The position numbers and the translations under genes are program-made. The notes beneath the pieces were generated by a model. That model saw only the letters and a list, made by a program, of their open reading frames with translations, did no database searches and was not told the origin of the DNA. 64,000 nt of DNA, from the NCBI RefSeq assembly GCF_900155475.1, contig NZ_FXAM01000001.1:4564901-4628900 (forward strand), given 5' to 3'. Origin of the DNA: Methylomagnum ishizawai. GTDB lineage: Bacteria; Pseudomonadota; Gammaproteobacteria; Methylococcales; Methylococcaceae. Below are positions 20,531 to 31,143 of this stretch, in pieces (within the stretch, counting starts at the first letter, position 1; every line of letters starts with the position of its first letter).

Positions 20531-21507
20531 GGCCGCGGCTCCTGCTCAGCGCCGGGGAACCCGCCGGGATCGGTCCCGACCTCTGCGTGGCCGTGGCGCA
20601 ACAGGCGTGGCCCTGCGCCCTCGCGGTGGTCGGCGACCCCGGCGTGTTGGCGGCGCGGGCGGCGCAACTCGGGCAGCCCTTGCGCCTGGAAACCATCGGC
20701 CCGGATAGCGCATTGGAAACCCACCGGCCCGGCACGCTCAATATCTGGCCGTTCCCCACCGCCGCCCCGGTCGTGCCCGGCCAGCTCGATCCCGCCAATG
20801 CCGCCCATGTGCTGGACCTCATCGACCACGGCAGCCGCGCCTGTCTGGCCGGGCATTTCGACGCGCTGATCACCGGCCCGGTCCACAAGGGTGTCATCAA
20901 CCAAGCCGGGATCGGCTTCACCGGCCATACCGAATTCATCGCCGCCATCACCGGCGGCGAGCCGGTCATGATGCTGGCCGCGCCGGGGCTGCGCGTGGCC
21001 TTGGCGACCACCCATCTACCCCTGGGCGAGGTCAGCCGCGCCATCACCCGCGACCGCCTGGAAACCGTGCTGCGGGTGCTGCACGGGGATTTGCGGACCC
21101 ATTTCGGCATCGCCGCGCCGCGCATCCTGGTGTGCGGCCTCAATCCCCATGCGGGCGAGGGCGGGCACCTGGGCCGCGAGGAAATCGACACCATCGAGCC
21201 GGTGCTGGCACGATTGCGGGCGGAAGGCATGGACTTGTCCGGTCCCCTGCCCGCCGACACCGTGTTCTTGCCGAAATACTTGGCGGAAACCGACGCCGTG
21301 CTAGCGATGTACCACGACCAGGGCTTGCCGGTGCTGAAGCACCTGGGCTTTGGCCGGGCGGTGAACATCACCTTGGGCTTGCCCATCATCCGCACCTCGG
21401 TCGATCATGGCACGGCGCTCGATCTGGCCGGGAGTGGCCGGGCCGATGCCGGCAGCCTCGAAGCCGCCCTCGACACCGCCATCGCCATGCAGGCCGCCCG
21501 CCGCTGA
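20527..21507 (+). CDS. pdxA: 4-hydroxythreonine-4-phosphate dehydrogenase
   Basis: A 326-residue PdxA of pyridoxal 5'-phosphate synthesis, which oxidises 4-phosphohydroxy-L-threonine with NAD. Substrate and metal motifs are seen: [10 protein letters not shown] at the start, [26 protein letters not shown] and [11 protein letters not shown], then [14 protein letters not shown]. The ATG at 20527 overlaps the surA stop. The longer frame from 20437 merely overlaps surA and is rejected. The length is normal. Confidence 0.97.
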   Translation: MRPRLLLSAGEPAGIGPDLCVAVAQQAWPCALAVVGDPGVLAARAAQLGQPLRLETIGPDSALETHRPGTLNIWPFPTAAPVVPGQLDPANAAHVLDLIDHGSRACLAGHFDALITGPVHKGVINQAGIGFTGHTEFIAAITGGEPVMMLAAPGLRVALATTHLPLGEVSRAITRDRLETVLRVLHGDLRTHFGIAAPRILVCGLNPHAGEGGHLGREEIDTIEPVLARLRAEGMDLSGPLPADTVFLPKYLAETDAVLAMYHDQGLPVLKHLGFGRAVNITLGLPIIRTSVDHGTALDLAGSGRADAGSLEAALDTAIAMQAARR

Positions 21508-21541
21508 ATCCTCCTTCCATCCCCCACGCTATTCGACTTCG

Positions 21542-22327
21542 ATGAGCCATATCCCCCGCAAGCGCTTCGGCCAGAACTTCCTCCGCGACACCGCCGTGGT
21601 CCATCGTATCCTCATGGCGATTGCGCCGGGCCTGGAGGAGCATCTGGTCGAAATCGGACCGGGCGAAGGCGCGATGACCCAAAGCCTGTTGCCGAATTGC
21701 CGCCGCCTGGACGCCGTGGAAATCGACCGCGACCTGGCCGAGGGGCTGCGCCGCAAATTCGCCGCCGATCCCAGGTTCCGGCTCCACAGCGCCGACGCCC
21801 TGCGCTTCGATTTCCGCGGCCTGCGGGAAGGGAACGAAAAGTTGCGTGTGGTCGGCAACCTGCCCTACAACATCTCGACGCCCTTGATGTTCCATCTATT
21901 CGGGCAGGTGGAGGGCATCCACGATATGCACTTCATGCTGCAAAACGAGGTGGTGGACCGGCTGGCCGCCGAGCCCGGTTCCGCCGACTATGGCCGCTTG
22001 AGCATCATGGCCGGTTATCACTGTCGGGCCGAGAAACTGTTCGAAGTCCCCCCGGAAAGCTTCCATCCCCGGCCCAAGGTGGTGTCCGCCATCGTGCGGC
22101 TGATGCCCCATGCGACGCCGCCGGTCGAAGTGGACCCCCAAGTGCTGGGCAAAGTGGTCGCCACGGCATTTTCCCAACGCCGCAAGACCTTGCGGAACTC
22201 GGTCAAGACTTTGTTCGAGGAACGCGAGATCGAGGCCATGGGGATCGACCCCAATGCGCGGGCGGAGACCTTGGGCCTGGAGGACTATGCGCGGATGGCG
22301 CAGCGGTGGGTGGAGAAATCGCGATAG
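21542..22327 (+). CDS. rsmA: 16S rRNA dimethyladenosine transferase RsmA/KsgA
   Basis: A 261-residue enzyme that dimethylates A1518 and A1519 of 16S rRNA. It has the family start PRKRFGQNFLRD, SAM motif I (VEIGPGEGAMTQ), the NLPYNISTPLMF catalytic motif and the PPESFHPRPKVVSAIVR region. The ATG at 21542 is used; the in-frame extension to 21407 lies inside pdxA. It is the last gene of the lptD operon here. The apaG and apaH genes that often follow are absent, and a terminator follows at once. Confidence 0.97.
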   Translation: MSHIPRKRFGQNFLRDTAVVHRILMAIAPGLEEHLVEIGPGEGAMTQSLLPNCRRLDAVEIDRDLAEGLRRKFAADPRFRLHSADALRFDFRGLREGNEKLRVVGNLPYNISTPLMFHLFGQVEGIHDMHFMLQNEVVDRLAAEPGSADYGRLSIMAGYHCRAEKLFEVPPESFHPRPKVVSAIVRLMPHATPPVEVDPQVLGKVVATAFSQRRKTLRNSVKTLFEEREIEAMGIDPNARAETLGLEDYARMAQRWVEKSR

Positions 22328-22353
22328 GGCGGCTTAGCGGTGGATAAGGAAAA

Positions 22354-22389
22354 GCCCGGTGGGCCATAACAACCTGCCGGGCTTTTTTT
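22354..22389 (+). terminator. Terminator after rsmA
   Basis: A 6-bp stem (GCCCGG 22354-22359, CCGGGC 22377-22382) with a 17-base loop, flanked by A-run and seven T's. It lies between convergent rsmA and pgm and probably acts in both directions. Confidence 0.8.
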
Positions 22390-22409
22390 CAATCCGAACC
22401 GACCGCGCT

Positions 22410-24518
<2,109 letters not shown>

Positions 24519-24788
24519 ATGATGAAAGCAATCAAGTTGACCGCAGTTTTGTTGTCTGCCGGCCTGACCGTGGGCTGCGCCAGCAAGTCCGACATCACCA
24601 ACCTGCAAACCCAGGTTGATGGCTTGAAGGCTGAAATTTCCTCCGTGAAGAGCACCGCCGACGAAGCGCTGTCCTCCGCCCAAGCTGCTGAAGCCGCCGC
24701 CAACAAGGCCGCTGCCGCCGCTCAACGCGCTGAACAGGCGATCAACGACAAGCTGGACCGCGGCTTCCGTAAAGGCGCCATGAAGTAA
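24519..24788 (+). CDS. Lpp/OprI-like alanine-zipper lipoprotein
   Basis: An 89-residue protein. It has a lipoprotein signal with lipobox LTVGC (Cys20), then heptad-like Ala-rich coiled-coil (residues 25-80) and a C-terminal Lys. This is the form of Braun-type and OprI lipoproteins that trimerise and can be linked to peptidoglycan through the terminal Lys. A good SD (AAGGA) precedes ATG 24519; a second ATG follows immediately. Codon use looks biased to a few codons, typical of a highly expressed gene. A strong terminator follows. Confidence 0.88.
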   Translation: MMKAIKLTAVLLSAGLTVGCASKSDITNLQTQVDGLKAEISSVKSTADEALSSAQAAEAAANKAAAAAQRAEQAINDKLDRGFRKGAMK

Positions 24789-24818
24789 TCGTTCGCCCCG
24801 CGCGAAAGATTTAAAAAA

Positions 24819-24850
24819 ACCCGGTGGGTTCGCCCCACCGGGTTTTTTTT
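24819..24850 (+). terminator. Terminator of the lipoprotein gene
   Basis: A perfect 10-bp stem (24819-24828 with 24834-24843), TTCGC loop and a run of eight T's. It is preceded by an A-run, so it also serves the convergent ccmC, whose TAA stop lies inside the T-run. Confidence 0.95.
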
Positions 24851-25598
24851 ATGCACCTTCCACCACGTCCTGCGCCCAGGCGCTGCGCCGCTCCCGGTCC
24901 AGCACCTCGGCCCTGGCCCGCATCAGCGCCACCGTGAAATAGTAGAACTGGAACGCCAGCGCCATCAGCAACAAGGGCCACAACATGCTGGGATGGATGG
25001 AGGGCTTGTCAAATTTGGTCACGGTCGGGCCTTGGTGCAAGGTGTTCCACCATTCCACCGAATAATGGATGATCGGGATGTTCACCACGCCGACCAGGAT
25101 CAACACCCCCCCGGCCCGCGCCGCCGAACGCGGCTCCTCGATGGCCGAAACCAGGGCGATATAACCCAGGTACAAGAACAGGAGGATCAGCTCCGAAGTC
25201 AGCCGCGCATCCCATACCCACCACGCCCCCCACATCGGCTTGCCCCATAGGGAACCCGTCACCAAGGCCAGGAAGGTGAACGACGCCCCCAGGGCCGCCG
25301 AGCCGCGCACCATCACATCGGCCAGCTTGATGTTCCAAATCAGGTGGATGGCGCTCAGGACCGCCATGAAGGTATAGATGAACATCGACATCCAGGCGCT
25401 CGGCACATGCACGAACATGATGCGATAGCTCTGTCCCTGCTGGTAATCGGGCGGGGCCACGAACAGGCCGAGATAAAGCCCCGCCAGCATGAAGATCAAG
25501 GTGATGCCGCCCAACCAGGGGACGAGTTTCCCGGAGATGCGGTAGAAATGCTTGGGCGAGGCCAGTTTATGGAAAAACAACCAGATAGTGTTCCACAT
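24849..25598 (-). CDS. ccmC: Heme exporter protein CcmC
   Basis: A 249-residue protein with six membrane segments and the Trp-rich heme-handling motif WGAWWVWDARLTSELILLFL (about 122-141), flanked by conserved His residues (FVHVPSAWMS, IIHYSVEWWNTLHQ). In System I cytochrome c maturation CcmC loads heme on CcmE. It is the last gene of ccmABC here, four bases after ccmB. No ccmD follows: the operon ends in a terminator. Confidence 0.96.
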   Translation of the reverse strand: MWNTIWLFFHKLASPKHFYRISGKLVPWLGGITLIFMLAGLYLGLFVAPPDYQQGQSYRIMFVHVPSAWMSMFIYTFMAVLSAIHLIWNIKLADVMVRGSAALGASFTFLALVTGSLWGKPMWGAWWVWDARLTSELILLFLYLGYIALVSAIEEPRSAARAGGVLILVGVVNIPIIHYSVEWWNTLHQGPTVTKFDKPSIHPSMLWPLLLMALAFQFYYFTVALMRARAEVLDRERRSAWAQDVVEGA

Positions 25599-25602
25599 GG
25601 TG

Positions 25603-26280
25603 TCAACTCAGGCTGATGCGCAGCGCGGCGGCGGTCGCCAGCGGCGCAAGGGTGAGCGCCAAGACCAGCAAAGCGCCCAGGAAATAAAGCTGCCCCTCCA
25701 CCGGCATCCCGGCGGCGGCGGCGGCGACGGCATTGGTGGCGAAAATCAGGACCGGGATATACAAGGGCAGCACCAACAAGGTCAGCAACACCCCGCCGCG
25801 CCTGAGGCCCACTGTCAAAGCCACGCCGATGGCCCCGATCAAGCTCAACAACGGCGTGCCGACCAGGAGGGTGATTTCCAGGGCGTAAACCGCCGGAGTG
25901 GGCAGGGCCAGGAACAGCGCCAACAGCGGGGCCATCAGCAACATGGGCAGGCCGCTCACCAGCCAATGCGCCAACACCTTGGCCAGCACCAGCACCGCCA
26001 AGGGATGCGGGCTGAGGGCGATTTGCTCCAGAGCGCCGTCGTCGAAATCGGAGCGGAACATGTTTTCCAGCGAGAACAGCGCCGCCAACAGGGCCGCGAT
26101 CCAGATCACGCCCGGCGCGATTTTGCGCAGCAAGGCTTCCTCCGGGCTGACGCCCAAAGGGAACAGCGTCACCACGATCATGAAGAACAGCAAGGGATTG
26201 ACCAATTCACCCCGGTGCCGGAACGCCAGGAGCAAATCCCGCTGTAGCAGGGCCAGGAAGGCGCGGAGAAGTTCGTTCAT
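25603..26280 (-). CDS. ccmB: Heme exporter protein CcmB
   Basis: A 225-residue membrane protein with six predicted helices and the family wording RDLLLAFRHRGELVNPLLFF and LFPLGVSPE near the start. It is the permease partner of CcmA in the CcmABCD complex that releases holo-CcmE. Its ATG at 26280 overlaps the ccmA stop (ATGA), which fixes the start and rules out the longer frame to 26436. Confidence 0.95.
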   Translation of the reverse strand: MNELLRAFLALLQRDLLLAFRHRGELVNPLLFFMIVVTLFPLGVSPEEALLRKIAPGVIWIAALLAALFSLENMFRSDFDDGALEQIALSPHPLAVLVLAKVLAHWLVSGLPMLLMAPLLALFLALPTPAVYALEITLLVGTPLLSLIGAIGVALTVGLRRGGVLLTLLVLPLYIPVLIFATNAVAAAAAGMPVEGQLYFLGALLVLALTLAPLATAAALRISLS

Positions 26281-26936
26281 GCCAAGGTCAGTTTGACCAA
26301 GCCGCCGCGTAGCTCGACCGCTTGATGGGAAGTGAGGACCGCGAGGCCGCCGCGGGCGGCATGGTGTTCGAGCAGGCGCTGGACTAGGGCGATGCCGCCG
26401 ACATCCAGCGCGGTGAACGGTTCGTCGAGTATCCACAACGCCGCCGGGGACGACACCAGCCGGGCCAGCGCCACCCGCTGCCGCTGCCCGGCGGAGAGGG
26501 CGCGGACCGGCAAATCCATCCGGTCCAGGAGGCCCACTTGGTCCAGGGCTTGCTCCAGTTTTTGCGGGTCCAGGTCCAAGCCGTTCAGGGCGAAGGCGAA
26601 ACGCAGGTTTTCGCCTACCGAGAGTTCGGCTTTCAAGCCCAGATGATGGCCGAGATAGCCGATTTCCGCCAAGAAGGCCGCGCGCCGGTGGGCGATGCGG
26701 GTGCCGCGCCAGCGCACTTCGCCTTCGTGCGGGGGACTCAGCCCGGCCAGGATGCGGAGCAGGCTGGTTTTACCGCTGCCGTTGGCCCCTTCGACCTGCA
26801 TGATCTGACCGGGCGCGACGCCGAAACTCAGCCCCGAAAACAGCGGGATATCGCCGCGCAGGCATTCGAGTCGGTGGGCTTCGAGGGCGGGGAGAGTCCC
26901 GGTCATGGGGCGATGCGATGGACGGGTGACGGACAT
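26277..26936 (-). CDS. ccmA: Cytochrome c biogenesis ATP-binding protein CcmA
   Basis: A 219-residue ABC ATPase: Walker A GANGSGKTSL, Q-loop region, signature LSAGQRQRVALAR, Walker B LWILDEPFTALD and the switch His in LTSHQ. It pairs with CcmB to drive heme release from CcmE. The start may be the ATG at 26936 or an internal Met ten residues later (MTGTLPALEA), since the first residues are not conserved. First gene of the minus-strand ccmABC operon; ccmGHI lie 4 kb away on the other strand. Confidence 0.95.
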   Translation of the reverse strand: MSVTRPSHRPMTGTLPALEAHRLECLRGDIPLFSGLSFGVAPGQIMQVEGANGSGKTSLLRILAGLSPPHEGEVRWRGTRIAHRRAAFLAEIGYLGHHLGLKAELSVGENLRFAFALNGLDLDPQKLEQALDQVGLLDRMDLPVRALSAGQRQRVALARLVSSPAALWILDEPFTALDVGGIALVQRLLEHHAARGGLAVLTSHQAVELRGGLVKLTLA

Positions 26937-27050
26937 GGGGGCGCATTATCTCAGAAAGCGGGCCGGGCTTACGCTGAATTTTCCCCCACCACGGGCGGTC
27001 TATCCCAGCAACGGAATTCTCAACCCACGCCGAAACCGGAACGGATCACC

Positions 27051-28205
27051 ATGCTCATGCCTTTTTATATTCCAGGCAGGCGGCGCTTGCGGGTCGTGGT
27101 CGCGGGCGGCGGCTATGCGGGCTTGGCAGCTTTATCGGCCCTCAGGACACAGCGCCCGGACGCCGATCTCGTCCTGATCGACCCCCGCCCCCACCATCTC
27201 AAAATCACCCATCTCCATGAAAGCTTCCGCCGACCGCTGGCCGAGTTCCAGGTGCCGTTCGCCGCCTTGGGCCAACGCTTCGGCTTCCGCCATGTCCAGG
27301 CCGCGCTGCCTATCGACGAACTGGCCTTGTTGCAATGGAATACCGATCGTGCCTTGACGGTCGCGGGCCGGGCGCTGGACTTCGATTATCTCTTGATCGC
27401 CACTGGCGGCAGTTACCCCAAGCTGGAAAAAAGCCCGGAAACCCTGGACCTGGACGATTTCAGCGCCGAAACCGGCTCCGGCTTGATCGACCTCTACCGC
27501 GACGCCATCGAAACCCGGAGCGGCTATCTGACCGTGGTGGGCGCGGGCGCGACCGGCATCCAATTCCTGTTCGAGATCGCCCATTACCTCCAGCGGCAGC
27601 GCAGCGCCTGCCGTTTGCGGCTGGTGGACGCCAACCCCGCCCCGCTCGGCCAATTCCGGCCCGAGTTGGGCCGTTACGTGCAGGCCCGCCTGGCTGATCT
27701 CGGCATCGATTACCACCCCGGCCAATTCTTCCAGGGGCAGGCCGACGGCGTCCTCAAACTCCGCGCCAGCGTTTCCGGCGAACCGCTGGCATTGGCTTCA
27801 GACCTGACGCTGTTGTTCCTGGGCAATCACCCGGTCCAGCGCTGGGAGGCCAATCGGTTCGGCCAGATCGTGAGCGGCGGCGCGGTGTTGGAACGCCTCT
27901 ATACCGCCGGGGATTGCTCGCGTTACCGCCCGCCGGGTTCCAACGCCTTGAGCGCCCAGACCGCCCTCCGCAAAGGCCGGCTGGCGGCCCGCAACCTCCT
28001 GCGCCACGCCAGCCCGGTGCGGCTGCTGGAACCTTATTTGCATCGCGATTTGGGCTATGTCGTCAGCCTGGGACCGGAAGACGCGGTGGGCTGGATCGGC
28101 CTCGAACCCAATGTGGTGGGTGGCGCGCCCGCCACGGTGGCGAAGGACATCGTCGAGGCCCAATATGATTTGCTGCTGGCGGGGGTCGATACCTATGTGC
28201 CTTGA
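27051..28205 (+). CDS. NAD(P)/FAD-dependent oxidoreductase (NDH-2-like)
   Basis: A 384-residue flavoprotein with two Rossmann motifs: FAD site VVVAGGGYAGLAALSAL near residue 15, and a second site TVVGAGATGIQF near 163. An FAD-binding end motif YTAGDCSRYRP precedes a helical tail. The architecture is that of type II NADH dehydrogenases and sulfide:quinone-like oxidoreductases. No redox-active Cys pair is seen, which favours an NDH-2-like enzyme. It is close to ccmA but divergent. ATG 27051 is chosen just before the Rossmann fold. The electron acceptor is unknown. Confidence 0.85.
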   Translation: MLMPFYIPGRRRLRVVVAGGGYAGLAALSALRTQRPDADLVLIDPRPHHLKITHLHESFRRPLAEFQVPFAALGQRFGFRHVQAALPIDELALLQWNTDRALTVAGRALDFDYLLIATGGSYPKLEKSPETLDLDDFSAETGSGLIDLYRDAIETRSGYLTVVGAGATGIQFLFEIAHYLQRQRSACRLRLVDANPAPLGQFRPELGRYVQARLADLGIDYHPGQFFQGQADGVLKLRASVSGEPLALASDLTLLFLGNHPVQRWEANRFGQIVSGGAVLERLYTAGDCSRYRPPGSNALSAQTALRKGRLAARNLLRHASPVRLLEPYLHRDLGYVVSLGPEDAVGWIGLEPNVVGGAPATVAKDIVEAQYDLLLAGVDTYVP

Positions 28206-28278
28206 GCGGACCCGGCGGAGGCATTGCGGGTGGGCGGGTCAAAAGATTTCGGTAGGCATCAGTCCAAAGGAGAAAGCG

Positions 28279-28761
28279 ATGTTGTTTGGCGCGAAACAGC
28301 CGGTGGTGGCGAAAGCCAGCACGGTCATCAAAAAGCCCGTGGTGGATGTGTTCCATTTCATCGGCGAGGATTTTTTCAGCAACTACCCCAAGTGGTCGCC
28401 CGAGGTGGTCGAATTGAAGCCGCTGTCCACCGGCCCGGTGCAGGTCGGCTCCATGGCCTGGCAGGTCCGGGTGGACCGCGGCCACCGCACCGAATCCACC
28501 TTCGCCGTGACCGATCTCCAACCCAACCGGCGCATCGCCTTCAGCGGCGTGTCCAACGCCTTCCACTGCGCCTACGAATTGCGGCAGGCCGGCCCGGACG
28601 CGGCTACCCAGGTCGCGTTCACCTTCGAGTTGCCGGAACTGGAACTCTATATGCGGCCCTTCGAGCAATTGATCCGGCTCGCCGTGCAGGAAGGGGCCGA
28701 ACGCACCGTCCAGAATCTCAAGGGCTTGCTCGAAAACCCAACCCGGTCCATGGGCGGTTGA
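28279..28761 (+). CDS. SRPBCC (START-fold) family protein
   Basis: A 160-residue protein with the pattern of polyketide cyclase/START-like proteins: an N-terminal strand KASTVIKKPVVDVFHFI, then NYPKWSPEVVELKPLSTGPV and ending helix MRPFEQLIRLAVQEGAERT. It probably binds a hydrophobic ligand, but the ligand is unknown. A perfect SD (AAAGGAG) precedes ATG 28279; the frame extends upstream into the flavoprotein gene, which is not used. It is followed by a hairpin and then by a second START-fold gene (ratA). Confidence 0.8.
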   Translation: MLFGAKQPVVAKASTVIKKPVVDVFHFIGEDFFSNYPKWSPEVVELKPLSTGPVQVGSMAWQVRVDRGHRTESTFAVTDLQPNRRIAFSGVSNAFHCAYELRQAGPDAATQVAFTFELPELELYMRPFEQLIRLAVQEGAERTVQNLKGLLENPTRSMGG

Positions 28762-28795
28762 GTCCCGGTGGGATTCAAGCTAGAGTCCGCGCCAC

Positions 28796-28814
28796 CCGTG
28801 GCGGCCCGCCACGG
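28796..28814 (+). other. Hairpin between the SRPBCC gene and ratA
   Basis: An 8-bp perfect stem (CCGTGGCG/CGCCACGG) with a GCC loop in the 89-base gap. There is no T-run. It could be a weak terminator or an RNA stabiliser. Confidence 0.35.
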
Positions 28815-28850
28815 CGGATTTCCTTCCAGAGCAATAGCAGGTTAGCCGGT

Positions 28851-29312
28851 ATGGCGAACGTCTCCACCAGCGTGTGCGTGAATTACACGGCCACGGAAAT
28901 GTACGAGTTGGTCAACGATGTCGAGTCCTATCCCAGCTACGTCCCCATGTGTTCGGCGGTGAAGCTGATTTCCAAGACACCGACCCGCCTCAAGGCCACA
29001 CTGGTCCTTTCCAAGGGCAAGATCAAACTGTCCTTCACCACCGAGAACAGCATGGAGGAAGGCCGGGGTATTCACATGAAGTTGGTCGAAGGGCCGTTCA
29101 AGCAACTGCGCGGGGTCTGGCGGTTCGAGCCTTTGACTGCGGGCGGTTGCGAGACCACGTTCCGGCTCGATTACGAATTCGCCAATGCCTTGTTGGGCAT
29201 GGCCTTCGGCGGTTTCCTCAAGGAAGTCGCCGGGTCCATGGTCCAGGCCTTCTGCGACCAAGCCGCCCGCAAATATGGCGAGCGGCCCCAAATCCCGGCC
29301 CAGCGCCGTTAA
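28851..29312 (+). CDS. ratA: RatA/Coq10-type START-domain protein
   Basis: A 153-residue protein of the UPF0083/Coq10 family: YPSYVPMCSAVKLISKT, then FTTENSMEEG, LVEGPFKQLRGVWRFEPL and LDYEFANALLGMAFG. Relatives bind ubiquinone (Coq10) or, in E. coli, were described as the RatA translation inhibitor. It lacks the usual neighbour genes (smpB, rnfH). A Coq10-like role fits equally well. It is followed 17 bases later by a small ABM monooxygenase-like gene. Confidence 0.85.
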   Translation: MANVSTSVCVNYTATEMYELVNDVESYPSYVPMCSAVKLISKTPTRLKATLVLSKGKIKLSFTTENSMEEGRGIHMKLVEGPFKQLRGVWRFEPLTAGGCETTFRLDYEFANALLGMAFGGFLKEVAGSMVQAFCDQAARKYGERPQIPAQRR

Positions 29313-29329
29313 TCCCTTAGGAGCTAGTT

Positions 29330-29635
29330 ATGTTGTTCATCGCCATGAATCGTTTCAGGATCGCGCCCGGCAAGGCGGAGGAGTTCATCGAGATTTGGCG
29401 GCAACGCGAGTCTTACCTCGACGGCGTGCCGGGATTCAAGGAATTCCATTTGCTGCAAGGACCGGCCACCGAGGAATACAGTTTGTTCGCCTCGCATTCG
29501 GTCTGGGAATCGCGGGAGGCGTTCGAGGCTTGGACCCGTTCCGAGGCGTTCCGCAAGGCGCATGCCGGGGCGGGCGCGGCCAAGGGCATCTATTTGGGAC
29601 CACCGCAGTTGGAGTTGTTCGACGCGGTGATTTGA
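29330..29635 (+). CDS. Antibiotic biosynthesis monooxygenase (ABM/IsdG-like) family protein
   Basis: A 101-residue ferredoxin-like-fold protein. The wording MNRFRIAPGKAEEFIEIWRQ, VPGFKEFHLLQGP, ..YSLFASHSVWESREAFEAW and AFRKAH is that of the ABM superfamily, which includes IsdG-type heme-degrading enzymes. Both the N-terminal Asn (Asn7) and a His near residue 77 are present, as in IsdG-like proteins, so heme degradation is possible but not shown. It has an AGGAG ribosome-binding site and is probably co-transcribed with ratA. Confidence 0.82.
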   Translation: MLFIAMNRFRIAPGKAEEFIEIWRQRESYLDGVPGFKEFHLLQGPATEEYSLFASHSVWESREAFEAWTRSEAFRKAHAGAGAAKGIYLGPPQLELFDAVI

Positions 29636-29676
29636 AGTTTTCGCCGCTCGACAGCCCTTCACGCCCCGAGCCTGAG

Positions 29677-29724
29677 TCCAAAGCTGGCTTTGGACGCTTG
29701 TGGACCAAGACCAAAGCCAGCTTT
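29677..29724. repeat. Nested inverted repeat
   Basis: Bases 29677-29694 form a perfect 8-2-8 palindrome (TCCAAAGC..GCTTTGGA). In addition 29680-29693 is perfectly complementary to 29711-29724 (14 bp) across a 17-base loop. The element follows the ABM gene. No T-run follows, only TTAAAATT. It may be a terminator variant or a protein-binding site. It occurs once in this window as far as I can see. Confidence 0.5.
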
Positions 29725-29852
29725 AAAATTTCCAGCGTCCGCCCCCGGACCCCGGATACAAGCCGCCGTGCCGCCCCCAAGTCCCGCCCGGCTTGCCCAC
29801 ACACGAAACTCCGCGCAACCTCCCATCCACCCTTTGTGCAGGAGCTTTATCC

Positions 29853-29990
29853 ATGAGTCAAAACCTCTTACCCCTGGATGACACCGACCAGGGGAGCTTG
29901 CCGCCTTCCCTGATGGACTCGACATCCCATATACGGGACTACGTGTTCCCCAATCCGCTTGGGAACAAGCCTTTCCCCATCCCGGTATAA
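29853..29990 (+). CDS. Possible 45-aa small protein upstream of fliW
   Basis: A short open frame beginning MSQNLLPLDDTDQGSLPP with a proper SD (AGGAG, eight bases before ATG 29853). It ends in TAA 62 bases before fliW. It has no signal peptide and no family I can name; it is rich in Pro, Asp and Ser and looks disordered. The surrounding 417-base gap (29636-30052) otherwise holds only the inverted repeat. The ribosome-binding site and natural stop make translation plausible. Confidence 0.35.
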   Translation: MSQNLLPLDDTDQGSLPPSLMDSTSHIRDYVFPNPLGNKPFPIPV

Positions 29991-30052
29991 ACTTCCCGGT
30001 AGGGCCACTCCGGCCCACCGCGCCTTTCCTCCCCCAAACCCAGGAGCCCCCC

Positions 30053-30496
30053 ATGCAAGCCCTACCCACCCTGGCTTTCGGCGAACAACCCATCGACCCC
30101 GACACCCTCATCCATTTCCCCGAAGGTATCATCGGCTTCGAGGATTGCACGAGCTTCAAGCTATTCCATGAAGAAGGCGGCGAGGAACTCGTATATTGGT
30201 TGCAATCGGCGGACCGCCCCGACCTCAGCCTGTCGGTGGCCGATCCCGTCCGTTTCGGCATCCATTACGACTTCGCCTTGGACGACCGCGAAGCCGCCTT
30301 GATCGGCCTGGAACAGCCCGAGGACGCCCAGATTTTGCTCGTCCTCTACAAAAAAGCCGACCAGCCCGGCATCCACGGCGCTATCGGCGCACCCTTGGTG
30401 GTGAATGTCAAAAACCGCCAGGCTTTACAGAAAGTGCTGGACAATATCGAATCCGGCGCCCTGTTGAACGCCCTGGTCCACGCTCAAACCCATTAA
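30053..30496 (+). CDS. fliW: Flagellar assembly factor FliW
   Basis: A 147-residue FliW with family wording IHFPEGIIGFEDCTSFKL at the N-terminus, LQSADRPDLSLSVADP and APLVVNVKNRQALQ. FliW binds and inhibits the RNA regulator CsrA, releasing flagellin mRNA translation, and is itself sequestered by flagellin. Usually csrA lies next to it; none is seen here, nor any flagellar gene. An AGGAG SD lies just before the ATG. Confidence 0.93.
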   Translation: MQALPTLAFGEQPIDPDTLIHFPEGIIGFEDCTSFKLFHEEGGEELVYWLQSADRPDLSLSVADPVRFGIHYDFALDDREAALIGLEQPEDAQILLVLYKKADQPGIHGAIGAPLVVNVKNRQALQKVLDNIESGALLNALVHAQTH

Positions 30497-30515
30497 GCCC
30501 ATGCGATAATGGCGG

Positions 30516-30542
30516 GCATCGGCGGGGCGGTCCCGCCGATGC
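30516..30542 (+). other. Strong hairpin between fliW and ccmG
   Basis: A perfect 11-bp stem (GCATCGGCGGG/CCCGCCGATGC) with a GCGGT loop, 24 bases upstream of ccmG. The downstream bases are TGTTCCCTCC, not a T-run, so termination is doubtful. It could instead protect the 5' end of the ccmGHI message. Confidence 0.45.
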
Positions 30543-30566
30543 TGTTCCCTCCCGGATTTTCCCACC

Positions 30567-31097
30567 ATGCGCTTCCTCATCCCCCTCGCCGTCTTCTTCG
30601 TGATGGTGATCTTCCTCGCCATCGGCCTGACCCTCGACCCCAGGGAAGTGCCTTCGCCCTTCATCGGCAAGCCCGCCCCGGCCTTCACCCTGCCCCAGGT
30701 CGCCGACGCCCAGAAAACCCTGGCCCCCGCCGATTTCAAGGGACAGGTGGCCTTGGTCAATGTCTGGGCCTCCTGGTGCGTCTCCTGCCGCCAAGAGCAT
30801 CCGGTGCTGGTGGAACTGGCCAACCGCCATGTGGTGCCGATCTATGGGCTCAACTACAAGGACCAGCGCGAGGACGCCCTGGGCTGGCTGGACCACTACG
30901 GCAACCCCTACACCGCCAGCGCCTTCGACGCCGATGGCAAGACCGGCATCGACTGGGGCGTGTACGGCGTGCCGGAAACCTTCGTCGTCGATAAGGCCGG
31001 GATCATCCGCCACAAATTCACCGGACCCATCACCCCGGAAATCCTGGAAAATACCCTGCTTCCCCTGATCCGCCGGTTGCAAAGTTCCCCCTCATGA
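30567..31097 (+). CDS. ccmG: Thiol:disulfide interchange protein CcmG/DsbE
   Basis: A 176-residue membrane-anchored thioredoxin. The N-terminal anchor helix is followed by the family sequence DPREVPSPFIGKPAPAFTLP. The active site is WASWCVSCRQEHP (CVSC), with a YGVPETFVVD cis-Pro region. It reduces apocytochrome c (with CcmH) in the periplasm. It starts the ccmG-ccmH-ccmI cluster. Confidence 0.96.
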   Translation: MRFLIPLAVFFVMVIFLAIGLTLDPREVPSPFIGKPAPAFTLPQVADAQKTLAPADFKGQVALVNVWASWCVSCRQEHPVLVELANRHVVPIYGLNYKDQREDALGWLDHYGNPYTASAFDADGKTGIDWGVYGVPETFVVDKAGIIRHKFTGPITPEILENTLLPLIRRLQSSPS

Positions 31098-31143
31098 CCT
31101 GTTCGACCCGGTCGTCCCCTGTTCGCCAACTGCAAGGCTCCCC

